Shown here: piece after piece, positions 32,801-45,544 of the stretch
Position numbering within the stretch: position 1 is the stretch's first letter
How the letters are laid out: the number at the start of each line of letters is the position of its first letter
Origin: Neocallimastix lanati (nom. inval.)
Taxonomy: Eukaryota; Neocallimastigomycota; Neocallimastigomycetes; Neocallimastigales; Neocallimastigaceae
Direction of reading: 5' to 3'
Assembly: GCA_016946835.1 (NCBI GenBank)
Contig: JACVTC010000020.1
Location: forward strand, 563,501 to 627,500
Length of the DNA: 64,000 nucleotides
The notes under the pieces: generated by a model
Seen by the model: only the letters and a program-made list of their open reading frames with translations
What the model was told of the DNA's origin: nothing
The model's database searches: none
Made by a program: the position numbers and the translations under genes

Positions 32801-33870
32801 ATTTTTACTGGTAATTGAACAATAATTCCTTCCGAGTATTCTTCATCTTGTGTTGCTAGTTGGATTCTTCCACGACTTTTTCCAACTGTTTCATATTCAC
32901 CAGGTAATTTATCAAAATACTGCTTAGTAACGATGCTTAGGTTACTACAAGAATCAATTAAAAGTTTTCCTAGTACTCCGTCAACACTTGCATCAACCAT
33001 TGCTAAGTCTTCTTCGGCTACTTCATTACTTTTACTTATGTAGCTATGATCATAGTTATTCACTAATAAAGTTCGTGCTATTACATTGTCTACAGTTCCA
33101 ATTATTTTAGATTTTTCTAACTTTAAACCTTGAGTTAATTGTGAACGAATTTTCGGACATGCATTCAAGAGTTGACCTATCGTAATACTGGATTTAAGAT
33201 TATTTAAATCATCCATAATATTGTAAGGTTCTTTATTATTCATCATTTTGATATTCCTTTTTACTAATTGAGTATTTCCATTATTAGTTTCCTTAGTTTT
33301 TGTTGAAATTAATTTTTCCAAAGTATTAGTTTTATTTTGTTGATTATCTTTATTCATTTCTAGATCTTCTATTTCATTATCGATTACAAGTATATCTTCA
33401 GATTCAACTTTTTCCTTTCCTTTTGATGAATAATTGTTGTTTTCTTCTTTACTTTCTCTTACTCTTGTCATATTTCTTAATTCCTTTTCTTTTTGTTTTT
33501 CTTTGTTAATATTTGGTTGAGTTAAAATTGAAGGAAGTATTTGATTTTTATAAACTTTATTTGGTTTATTATGCAGCTCATTTTCTTTCTTCTTTCTTAA
33601 AGCAGGAGTTGCAAAAGGACGTGGATTATCTTTTAAACTTTTATGTACTTTCTTGGAATTATTTTCTTCTTTTTCGCTGTTATTATCATTCATTTTTCTT
33701 TTTACAGCATTTATAATGATATCATCTCAGTTGTCACTAAAATCAGATTCTTCAGATTCTTCGTTAAAGGAATTATTATCAATTGGAGTATTCTTAGTAA
33801 AAGTATTATTTTGTAAATTATTTAATGAAGCTATTGTTTTGTCATTGGGAGTGCTTCTGCTCCCATTTAG
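29878..33870 (-). pseudogene. pol: Pol of element A, one in-frame stop in the linker
   Basis: A 1271-residue open frame from the ATG at 33693, closely similar to the Pol of I. Protease LLIDSCSNLS near residue 246 (DSC instead of DSG), RT with CIDYRKVND and FIDD near 597, RNase H RTDASYNGIGG near 742, integrase zinc finger and core with TDNGVQF near 1058 and HPESNGLTENRNKE, then GDLVLVRNFSRTKLEPYYNGPFK. As in I the frame should be entered by -1 frameshifting at 33873-33879. Between that site and 33693 the frame is open except for one TGA at 33727-33729, so the Gag-Pol fusion would be cut there unless the stop is read through. The enzyme domains themselves look intact. Confidence 0.85.
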
Positions 33871-33879
33871 AAGTTTAAA
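33846..33879 (-). promoter_or_regulatory. Predicted -1 ribosomal frameshift signal of A
   Basis: T TTA AAC at 33873-33879, one codon before the gag TAA (33867-33869). After a 7-nt spacer TGGGAG (33860-33865) can pair with CTCCCA (33846-33851), loop CAGAAGCA. The stem is one pair longer than in I and that extra T-A pair is matched on both arms. Confidence 0.85.
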
Positions 33880-34772
33880 GACTTTTTGGAATATATTTCT
33901 TTTTTATTTTTTTCCATAATCTTATTTAATTGAGGGCAATAGTATGAGTAATGACCTTCTTCCTTACAGAAGAAGCAAGTTTTAACGGATAAATTTCTCA
34001 TTTTCTGGGTTGATTCTTCTATAATATCTTGAGGTTTCAGTTTATTATTTGTTTGACTTGTTTGGAAAGTTTCGTTTCTTCTTTTAGGATAAAGTCTTGA
34101 AGTAGTACTGTTTTGATTATTTTGATTATGCTGGGAATTATTAACATTATAGGTATTAATATTATTGTTCCTTACAGAAAGTCTATCTACTTTCTCGGCA
34201 ATTTTGAAAGCTTTCTCCATACTTATATCATCTTTAAGGGATAATTTCTTCCAGGCTTCATAATTATTTTGAATAGAATCAATATAATCTAGTACACCAA
34301 TGCGCTTTCTTCTCTTTTTATCAAGTTTAGTGTACAAAGTTCTATATCTTACATTAAAGTCTTTAATCTTTTCGTTTCTTTTAATTCGCATTGCACGAAG
34401 TTCTTTAAGAAGTAAATTTTGGTCTTCTTTAATACCGTAAAAATTTTCAAGACTTGAAATAATTTTTTCAAGAGAAGGAAATTTATCATCATCAACATTT
34501 TCTTCTTCATCATCTTCTTCTTCATCTGATGAATCATCACTTTCATCATCACTATCTTCTCCCAAATCTTCAATAACGCGTTGTACTTCACCAGAGCTGG
34601 TAAGTAAACAAGCATTAAATATTGTTTCCGGATCTGTGATACCTTGTATCTTGATCCAAAGTTTTAATTCAGTAGCCCAGGACTTTATATCTAAATTGTC
34701 CTTGCTAAGCTTCACTATGTCTCGTAATTCTTTCTTTAATTCTTTAAAACTTAAAGTACTTTTAGTAGACAT
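33867..34772 (-). CDS. gag: Gag of element A
   Basis: A 301-residue protein from an ATG at 34772. It has the same plan as the Gag of I: FKELKKELRDIVKLSKDNLDIKSWATELKLWIKIQGITDPETIFNACLLTS, a strongly acidic Asp/Glu insert near residues 70-100, FPSLEKIISSLENFYGIKEDQNLLLKELRA, a linker and one CCHC knuckle CFFCKEEGHYSYYC. It ends in SLNF then TAA, with the slippery TTA AAC inside the last codons. Structural protein of the particle; the knuckle is expected to bind RNA. Confidence 0.92.
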   Translation of the reverse strand: MSTKSTLSFKELKKELRDIVKLSKDNLDIKSWATELKLWIKIQGITDPETIFNACLLTSSGEVQRVIEDLGEDSDDESDDSSDEEEDDEEENVDDDKFPSLEKIISSLENFYGIKEDQNLLLKELRAMRIKRNEKIKDFNVRYRTLYTKLDKKRRKRIGVLDYIDSIQNNYEAWKKLSLKDDISMEKAFKIAEKVDRLSVRNNNINTYNVNNSQHNQNNQNSTTSRLYPKRRNETFQTSQTNNKLKPQDIIEESTQKMRNLSVKTCFFCKEEGHYSYYCPQLNKIMEKNKKEIYSKKSLNF

Positions 34773-34960
34773 TTCGTTTTTAGTTAATAAATTTTTTTTT
34801 TTTTATTATAAATTAACGAGGTTATTAAATACGAATAAATTTGAAAGTCCAACTTTAAAAATATAATTTAACAAGTAATTTAATATCGAATCAAATTTTA
34901 AAACAATATATCTTAGTAATTTTTGAAAATAATAATTTTATTTGCTTTCTTTAGTAAGTA

Positions 34961-35232
34961 TAAGCTCGAAATCCTTATCGACAACTTAGTAGAAATTATA
35001 AAGCACGAGGTTCTTTTCGACTACTTTTTTAAGAATAATTTTAAGTTCGAAATCTTTATCGACAACTTAATAGAATAATTTTAAGTTCGAAATCTTTATC
35101 GACAATTCAATGAAATAATTTTAAGTTCGAAATCTTTATCGACAACTTAATAGAATAATTTTAAGTTCGAAATCTTTATCGACAACTTAATAGAATATTT
35201 TTCAAGCTCGAAATCTTTATCGACCACTTGAA
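34961..35232 (-). promoter_or_regulatory. Array of seven hairpins in the 5' leader of A
   Basis: Units of TCGA - AATCTTTA - TCGA inside outer stems: TAAG/CTTA (34961-34988), AAAG/CTTT (35000-35027), TTAAGTT/AACTTAA (35041-35070, 35121-35150, 35161-35190), a mismatched copy at 35081-35110, and TTCAAG/CTTGAA (35201-35232). The C-G pair in the last unit replaces an A-T pair in its neighbours, with both arms changed. Same architecture as in element I. Confidence 0.85.
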
Positions 35233-35394
35233 TTTTGTAATTTAGTATATTTGTAGTAATAAATTTAGAAGCAAAGTTTTATTTATTATTTTCACCTTTC
35301 AAAAATTTTTCTTTTTAAACGATAAATATTGTATTGTTATAGCTAATAAAATTATTAATTAATTATAATTATTAAACACAAAAAATAATCTTTA

Positions 35395-36050
35395 TTGTCG
35401 TACAATCTGATAGTACACACTGTCTGACGTGCAGCTTACCTAATGATGTCATGCCACGCGTGTGCCACGATTACTATATTCAATATAAAATATAGCAGTT
35501 CAGAGCCTACTAGCCCAATTACTATGTAGGATAAACTTAATCCGATAATCTATGTACGGAATAAAAAAAATTTTAAAAGTATTCAATAATATTTTTATTA
35601 ACTAATAAAAATTAACTAAAAACACAATATTTTCAAAGTAAATTAAGATTCTATTACAGGAATTATATAACAAATAAAGTATCAGTAATAAAAAAAAATA
35701 AAAAAAATTTAAATGGCGAAGTTAGCCAAAGTCTGATACTTTATATAATAAAGTGCCTTATAACTAGCACAAAGAAAAGTAAAAAAAATATATATAAAAA
35801 AAACAATCTTACGCCTTCGGTGACGTAAGCTCCTTATTCGCCAGTGCTTGGAAAGTACCCGCACCTTCGTGTGTTGAAACGTTGAAGGCTGAACTATTAT
35901 TACCGGGTCGGTAACCAAATACCTTCGTCTACTTTCCAATTAATCTCCAAATTAACTACTATTCAATAACCTACTATGAATAGAGTTAATTTGTTGCTAT
36001 CTGAGAATACACTGTGTATGAGCTCTATCCGCTCCTTGTTATAATTTTAC
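35395..36050 (-). promoter_or_regulatory. Structured, GC-richer part of the A leader
   Basis: Less AT-rich than its surroundings. It shares blocks with 4960-5240 (CAGTTCAGAGCCT; TAAACTTAATCCG, with a GGAT/ATCC stem) and contains a CTTACG/CGTAAG hairpin near 35809-35830. The 76-codon open frame at 35709-35939 lies in this leader and lacks recognisable features; it is not called as a gene. Confidence 0.45.
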
Positions 36051-36229
36051 AAAATTTGTTTTTTTTTTTGAATCTTAATTTTACTTATTTAAAAAAAATT
36101 TTTTTTATATATATATCAAACAAGCGCCATAGGTTAATCAAAGGATTAACGACTTACTTGTTTATCAATATAAAATAAAAAAAAATTAAAAAAAAAATCT
36201 ATGTTATTTACTATTATTTCTATTTAATT

Positions 36230-36246
36230 CCCCGATATCTCCACCA
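36230..36246 (-). other. Primer-binding site of element A
   Basis: CCCCGATATCTCCACCA on the plus strand, six bases from the 5' LTR; identical to that of I. Confidence 0.8.
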
Positions 36247-36252
36247 TATAAA

Positions 36253-36550
36253 TGTTAAGGTTTTAGAGAATTAAATAAAAATAAAGTAAGGAAACACAAA
36301 TTTTATTCATTTATTTATTATTTTTATTTATTTTATTAATTTTACTTGATGATATTTAAAAATTAGTAGCAAAATTTACAACTATTTATACTTTTTTCAA
36401 GGCATAAAAGTTGTTCTTGCCACTAAATTACATTTTATTTATTTTTTTTTTTTTTATAAAAACTATTAAATTTAAATTGAATTTTATAATTAGTTATATA
36501 AAATTTAATTATAACAATATAAATAAAATACATTTATAATATTAATAAAA

Positions 36551-36594
<44 letters not shown>

Positions 36595-37092
36595 TTATTT
36601 ATTTAAAAATATCTAAAATATTACTAATAAGAATTTATTTAATTGGCTATAATTTTTATTACAATCTGTTAAAATATTCAAATAAAAATAAAAATACTAT
36701 TCTAATATAAAGGTTTTTAATAAAATAAAATATTTTTCAATATAAAATAAAACATTTCGATATAAAATTTTATAATAAAAAGTTAAAATATAATATATAA
36801 ATTTTTAATTATCAATATATAAAAATATTATTAATATAAATTTTCATTATTAATATAAAAAAAAAATAAGATTTATTATTAATATTGCTAATATAAGTTT
36901 TAAATATATAAAAATATTACTTTTAATATAAGATTTAATATAAAAATCTAAAGTTTAATATAATTTTTGATTTAATTTTTGATCTTTGGATTTAAAAATT
37001 TATTAAAGTACAAAAATAATAATGTACACATAATGTATTAGAAATAAATCGTAGATTTAATTAAGAATGCATTATTTAGTACATTCTTATCA
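36253..37092 (-). repeat. 5' LTR of element A
   Basis: Matches 29018-29859 throughout; same TG...CA ends. Confidence 0.95.
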
Positions 37093-37688
37093 AAAAATTA
37101 GAAATTAGAATGCTGGCATAGTGGTTAGTCACTATGACCTCAGCCTGAACCACTAGGGTTCGACTCACACCTTTACTAAAATTTTATATCATTTAAATTT
37201 TAAAGAATTTTTATACTTCATTTCTGTATTTGTTTCTGTATTTGTTTCTGTATAAATTTCTATAAAAAAAATTAACAAAAGAAATTCTTAGAAATTAATA
37301 GAAACAAATCAGATAGAAATTCTATTTTAATTTATCTTTTATCATTATTTCTTTTAGATTCTTTTTAACCGAAAATAATCAATTTTTATGAAACTTTTTA
37401 ATGATTTTATGGTTTTAAATTTTTATGGATTTAAATTTTGAAAAACTATAAATAGGAGTGAATTTCGCAGCCAAAAAAAAAAATATTTTAAAAATTGTGT
37501 TTTTATTAATTATTGAATTAATTAATAAGTAATTCGAAATATTACAATAATTAATCCTTATAATTAATATTTTTAAATTTCTTAATTAATAAAACTATAT
37601 TTTAAAAAACCAAATTACTTATTAATCAAAAAGTGCTTACCTATTGTGTTACACTCTTTAAAACACGGATATTCCAATATTCGTTACA
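37093..37688 (+). repeat. 5' LTR of element B (right portion)
   Basis: Continues from 28998-29017 after removing A. Contains A- and B-box-like sequences (37114-37166), TATAAATA at 37448-37455 and the predicted transcript start near 37497. It ends ATTCGTTACA. Confidence 0.92.
37114..37166 (+). promoter_or_regulatory. Pol III A-box and B-box-like pair inside the B LTR
   Basis: TGGCATAGTGG at 37114-37124 fits the A-box consensus and GGTTCGACTC at 37157-37166 fits the B-box. Their starts are 43 bp apart, the spacing in a short tRNA gene. The surrounding sequence does not fold into a good cloverleaf. The same pair is at 41995-42005 and 42038-42047 in the other LTR. Confidence 0.7.
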
Positions 37689-37698
37689 ATAAAAACAC
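37689..37698 (+). other. Self-priming site of element B
   Basis: ATAAAAACAC, immediately after the LTR, is the exact complement of GTGTTTTTAT at 37497-37506, which lies 49 bp after the start of TATAAATA and could be the 5' end of the transcript. This matches the Tf1-type self-priming arrangement. No tRNA-like site is seen. Confidence 0.7.
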
Positions 37699-37734
37699 CA
37701 CTAAACTAAGCACAATACCTTTGCACTTTTACTC

Positions 37735-38064
37735 TTTTTGGAACCCCGTTAAGGAATCCCATTTTCTACTACTATTTTTGGAACCCCGTTAAGGAATCCC
37801 ATTTTCTACTACTATTTTTGGAACCCCGTTAAGGAATCCCATTTTCTACTACTATTTTTGGAACCCCGTTAAGGAATCCCATTTTCTACTACTATTTTTG
37901 GAACACCGTTAAGGAATCCCATTTACTACTATTCTTTTTTGGAACCCCGTTAAGGAATCCCATTCTCTACTACTCTTTTTGGAACCCCGTTAAGTAATCC
38001 CATTCTCTATTACTCTTTTTGGAACCCCGTTAAGGAATCCCATTTTCTACTATTTTTGGAAACC
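37735..38064 (+). repeat. Tandem 40-bp repeat (about 8 copies) in the B leader
   Basis: Units run from one TTTTTGGAACCCCGTTAAGG to the next with no unique spacers. Each contains two tiny stems, AAC-CCC-GTT and AAT-CCC-ATT. One copy (37901) has AAC-ACC-GTT. Confidence 0.9.
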
Positions 38065-38284
38065 ACTTACCAAGACTATAAATTTTTCTACCAAAATTCA
38101 TGCATGAATTTATAAATTCAATCGGAACCCTTGAATTTTACTATATATTAAAATTATTAATATTTTCAATAATCCATATAACCATCCTTGAAATTAAAAT
38201 TATTTATATTGAAATTAAATATTTACTTCTTCTAATAATTAATTATATTGTATATTTATTATTCAATCAAAATCAATAATTATA

Positions 38285-38286
38285 AT

Positions 38287-38324
<38 letters not shown>

Positions 38325-38612
38325 AGTAATAATTAATATTTAATAATTAATATTTAATAATTAATAATAATAACTAATAATCAATAATTAGTAATAATTA
38401 ATAATTAATAATTAATAATTAGTAATAATCAATATTCAATAATTAGTAATAATTAATAATAATAATTAATAATAATTAGTAATAATCAATATTTAATAAT
38501 TAATAATAATTAATAATTAATAATAATAATTAATAATAATTAGTAATAATCAATATTTAATAATTAATAATAATTAATAATTAATAATTAATAATTAGTA
38601 ATCAATAATTAG

Positions 38613-38649
<37 letters not shown>
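38285..38649 (+). repeat. Low-complexity leader: A-tracts flanking TAATAATTA repeats
   Basis: A-runs at about 38290-38322 and 38617-38649 bracket AATAATTAATATT-type repeats. The second A-run leads directly into the gag ATG. K has a similar A-run before its gag. Confidence 0.85.
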
Positions 38650-41636
<2,987 letters not shown>

Positions 41637-41639
41637 ATA

Positions 41640-41704
41640 TAAATCATTTAATCAAAAATAAATTTTATTTCATCAAAGTACTATTAATCATTCTAACTTA
41701 TGAT

Positions 41705-41735
<31 letters not shown>

Positions 41736-41957
41736 TTATTTTATATTATTCAAAAACATTTATTCTAGATAGTTTTATTTTTATACTTTATTTTTAAAAC
41801 TTAAAATTCATGTAATTTTTATTATTCAATGTATTAATTAAATTATCACTCCTATAAGTAATTTAGTTATAGTTTATTATTATAAAAGTTAGAATTAGAA
41901 ATAGTTTAGATTTAAAGCAAAAGATTCGTCTGGCATCCGAATCCTAGAGGAGGACCA
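41640..41957 (+). other. 3' untranslated region and polypurine tract of B
   Basis: AT-rich, with an A-run at about 41710-41735. AGAGGAGGACCA just before 41958 is the likely polypurine tract. Confidence 0.65.
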
Positions 41958-42569
41958 TGTAACGAATCTTAAAAAAAATTAGAAATTAGAATGCTGGCAT
42001 AGTGGTTAGTCACTATGACCTCAGCCTGAACCACTAGGGTTCGACTCACACCTTTACTAAAATTTTATATCATTTAAATTTTAAAGAATTTTTATACTTC
42101 ATTTCTGTATTTGTTTCTGTATTTGTTTCTGTATAAATTTCTATAAAAAAAATTAACAAAAGAAATTCTTAGAAATTAATAGAAACAAATCAGATAGAAA
42201 TTCTATTTTAATTTATCTTTTATCATTATTTCTTTTAGATTCTTTTTAACCGAAAATAATCAATTTTTATGAAACTTTTTAATGATTTTATGGTTTTAAA
42301 TTTTTATGGATTTAAATTTTGAAAAACTATAAATAGGAGTGAATTTCGCAGCCAAAAAAAAAAATATTTTAAAAATTGTGTTTTTATTAATTATTGAATT
42401 AATTAATAAGTAATTCGAAATATTACAATAATTAATCCTTATAATTAATATTTTTAAATTTCTTAATTAATAAAACTATATTTTAAAAAACCAAATTACT
42501 TATTAATCAAAAAGTGCTTACCTATTGTGTTACACTCTTTAAAACACGGATATTCCAATATTCGTTACA
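41958..42569 (+). repeat. 3' LTR of element B
   Basis: 612 bp, TGTAACGAAT...ATTCGTTACA, matching the two parts of the 5' LTR. Contains the second A-box/B-box pair. TTAAT follows. Confidence 0.95.
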
Positions 42570-44136
42570 TTAATATATATTCTTCTTCGTTTTCGAATTC
42601 GTTTCTCCGGTATATATTCAAAGATAATTCAAAAGGCTGAAGATCTTTACGGCCATACAATAATTCGAAACTACTGTGTTTCGTAACTTCGCTTTTGCTC
42701 GTTCTTAGTGCCCATAACGCGCTATATAGTGTTTCATTCCATTGTTTATCGTTCTCACCCAGTAGTCTAAGGTATTTACAGATCTCACGGTTGCGGTTTT
42801 CCACCTCCCCGTTTGAGGAAGGATGATATGTTGCAATGTATTGCACATATACATCATGCAAATCCAAAAATGCTTTTGTCTTATCCGATACGAATTGTGG
42901 ACCATTATCCGTAACCAAAACTTCAGGAATTCCATGACGCGATAACACCGACTTTAAAAACCTAATAACGTCTTCGGATTCAGTAGATTTAAGTGGCTCA
43001 GCTTCAGTCCACTTTGTAAAATAGTCTACAAGTACAATTATATATTTATTTCCGTTTTTGGTGAGAGGAATGGGCCCAACCAGATCTAATCCAACTCTAG
43101 AGAATGGATATCCTGGTGGTGTCGCAATATTTTCAGTGTAGTGGTTAAGTGGTTGTCGTCGACAAGTTTGACACTTATGACAACATTTAATGAAGTTAGT
43201 TATATCTTGTTTCATGTTCATCCAGTAATAGTCTCTCATTAAACGATAATAAGTCTTATAAATTCCTTCATGTCCTATGTTATGTGCTGCATTAATAAGT
43301 TTTATTTGTTCAGTTTTATCTTTAATAATCCTTCTGAGCTTACCATCTTGTTTATAATACTCAATACCATTTATATTAATAATTTTCTTTTTAATAAATT
43401 CTCTCATATATGTGTTAATAGTATCAGAGTCCGAATCCGCAACAACATTAGAAGGTAAATTATTATTAGTGGTAATTATATTAATAGTTTCTACAGGTTG
43501 ATCCGAAACAGGTTTGTAAGAAGAAATATTATTCATAATTAAATCATTATTATTAATATTATTATTATCATCATTATTAACTGTTACCATTCTTGATAGT
43601 GCATCAGCAACAAAATTATTTTTGCCTTCTTCATATGCTACTTGAACATTTAAAATACTGAGTTCAGTAATCCATTTCAAGTGACGGCTGTTGGTTGGTT
43701 CTCTCTTAGCAAATATATATACAAGTGGTTTATGATCAGTATAAACCATTGTATTAAACGGGCTTCCAGAAATATATGGTTTAAACTTTTGAACACAGTG
43801 ATAAACTGCTTTTCCTTCAAGGTCTGTTATGCTATAGTTAAGTTCTGAGTTGGATAAGGTACGACTTTCAAAGTAAATTGGGACTTCTATACCATCTTGG
43901 TTCTTTTGTAACAATACACCTCCTAGACCATCACGAGAAGCGTCAGTTCTAATAATAAACGGTTTTGAATAATTAGGAGCTGTTAAAATAGGTGCTTCAA
44001 TTAGCTTATTCTTTAATAAATGAAATGAATTAGTACAATCTTCAGTCCAACAAAAAGGTGCGTCTTTCTTCAATAGTTGATATAAAGGCTTTGCAATCAT
44101 GGCGAAATTTTTAATAAATTTTCTATAATACGAAAC
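42570..44136 (-). pseudogene. J pol piece 2: RNase H and integrase
   Basis: A continuous frame from the K insertion site (44136) down to the B insertion site (42570). RNase H with FIIRTDASRDGLGG, SITDLEGKAVYHCV and YTDHKPLVYIF; linker; integrase zinc finger (HNIGHEGIYKTYYRL; CHKCQTCRRQ) and core LDLVGPI, VTDNGPQF and HPSSNGEVENRNRE. The N-terminal codons at 44101-44136 (VSYYRKFIKNFA) join to FLGAV at 51250-51280 once K is removed. The ATG at 44100 is internal. Nearest relatives here are I and A, but J is more diverged. Confidence 0.9.
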
Positions 44137-44906
44137 TGTAAAGATATGATCAATATCTTTAGTACATTAATTAATTTATTTTGTACATTAAATTATTTAA
44201 TGTAATTCACGTTTACAAAATAATGCTAATGCATTAAATTATGTAAAATATATTAATTTATGAAATTAATTGATTTATGAAAATTAATAATAAATTTATA
44301 TTTCATATAATATATAAATTTAAAAATATAAAATTAATTTTTAAATAACCTAAAATTTAGTAATAAAATATTTTAATAATTTTAGTTTAGTTTAATTTTA
44401 GTTTAGTTTAATTTTAGTTTAGTTTAATTTTAGTTTAGTTTAATAATCATAAAAATTAAATAGTAATATATAATTAATAGTATTAATAATAAAAGAATAA
44501 TAAATAAATAATAAATAAGAACTTATTCAATTTGAGTCAAAACAAATTGAATAAAAAACTTATTGAATTAGTTTTAGTTTTTATAACTTTATTTAATTTT
44601 AGATTAGTTTTTGTTTATTTTATATTGAATATATGTTTAAATAAATAGAAATAGTATATTATAATATAATTAAGAAAAAATATAAATACATGTAAAATTA
44701 TTCTATTAAAGAAAATGTAGTTGTTATTAACTATTTTTGCAGTTAATAACTAATAAAAAGAATTTTTATAATAAAGTGATTAATAAAAGAATTTTTTTTT
44801 AAAAAATCAATTTCATTAGAGTATTGTTATTGATAGTGTTGTTTTTGTTGTTTTTTTTTTTGTTTTTTTCGTAATTGTAATCTGCTCCTTAAGGAATATT
44901 TTTACA
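44137..44906 (+). repeat. 5' LTR of element K
   Basis: 770 bp. Has four copies of a 16-bp unit (TTTTAGTTTAGTTTAA) at about 44380-44445, against about ten in the 3' LTR. TATAAATA at 44681-44688, predicted transcript start at 44717. Confidence 0.95.
44681..44727 (+). promoter_or_regulatory. TATA box and predicted transcript 5' end of K
   Basis: TATAAATA at 44681-44688 and, 36 bp after its start, GTAGTTGTTAT at 44717-44727. The latter is the reverse complement of the 11 bases after the LTR, which places the RNA 5' end here if K self-primes like Tf1. Confidence 0.7.
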
Positions 44907-44917
44907 ATAACAACTAC
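44907..44917 (+). other. Self-priming site of element K
   Basis: ATAACAACTAC directly follows the LTR and is an 11-of-11 complement to 44717-44727. Eleven bases is the length described for Tf1. It also lies in a local AACAAC-TAC-GTTGTT palindrome. Confidence 0.78.
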
Positions 44918-44957
44918 GTTGTTATAAAAAGTGGAGCACGTTACGATCACGAGATTA

Positions 44958-45185
44958 GAGAACTACCAGTTAAAGAACTACCAGTTAAAGAACTACCAAT
45001 TAGAGAACTACCAATTAGAGAACTACCAGTTAGAAAACTACCAGTTAGAAAACTACCAGTTAGAAAACTACCAGTTAGAGAATTACCAATTAGAGAACTA
45101 CCAGTTAGAAAACTACCAGTTAGAAAACTACCAGTTAGAGAATTACCAATTAGAGAATTACCTATTAGAAAACTACTACTTGAAG
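44958..45185 (+). repeat. Tandem 15-bp repeat (about 15 copies) in the K leader
   Basis: Units GAACTACCAGTTAGA with variants. Most contain AACT-ACC-AGTT, a four-pair stem on a three-base loop; copies with AACTACCAATT have one mismatch. The frame reads as a repeating Asn-Tyr-Gln-Leu-Glu peptide, but this lies in the leader upstream of gag and is not called a gene. Confidence 0.85.
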
Positions 45186-45544
45186 AATTACTAAGAGAAG
45201 AAACAAGAAGTAATAATAGAAGAAGTACTATTTGAAGAAGTACTAATTATAATTGCACCCATTAAGTCGCCGCCGTGATTACTAATTATATTGGAATATT
45301 TGAGATTATTTTTATTTAAACTTATTATTATTATAATAATTTTGTTTACTCGACGGGCACCATTTCAAGCGGTTAGAGCCAAGTCGACTTTACATAATAT
45401 TATAATAGTAAATTTAAATAAAAATAATAATCGTATATAAGAATTCTTTTAATTAAAAAAAAAAAAAAAAAAAAAAAAATTTTATTTTTTTTTTTCAAAG
45501 TGGAAGAACTTAATATTAGGCTAAGAAACCTCCACATTGAAGAT

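Larger units (their letters stand above)
29018..37092 (-). mobile_element. Ty3 element A, nearly complete
   Basis: LTRs 29018-29859 and 36253-37092, almost identical (differences seen are in T-run length). Inserted 20 bp into the 5' LTR of B, in an A-run, so the target duplication (AAAAA) is visible but not precise. Same family layout as I: leader hairpins, same primer-binding site, gag, frameshift signal, pol. One in-frame TGA in the Gag-Pol linker is the only lesion found. Confidence 0.9.

Noticed and set aside
35709-35939. A 76-codon frame in the A leader
   Set aside because: No homology recognised, no similar frame in the I leader, and it lies across structured leader sequence.
37114-37185. 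Functional tRNA gene in the B LTR
   Set aside because: A- and B-boxes fit, but the T stem and acceptor stem do not pair and no anticodon stem forms. Reported only as a Pol III-box-like pair.
37735-38064. CRISPR-like array
   Set aside because: The 40-bp units are directly adjacent with no variable spacers and lie in a retrotransposon leader of a eukaryote.
44931-45194. Open frame for a repeated Asn-Tyr-Gln-Leu-Glu protein
   Set aside because: It is a shadow of the 15-bp leader repeat of K, upstream of gag and downstream of the priming site; homologous position in B has a different non-coding repeat.
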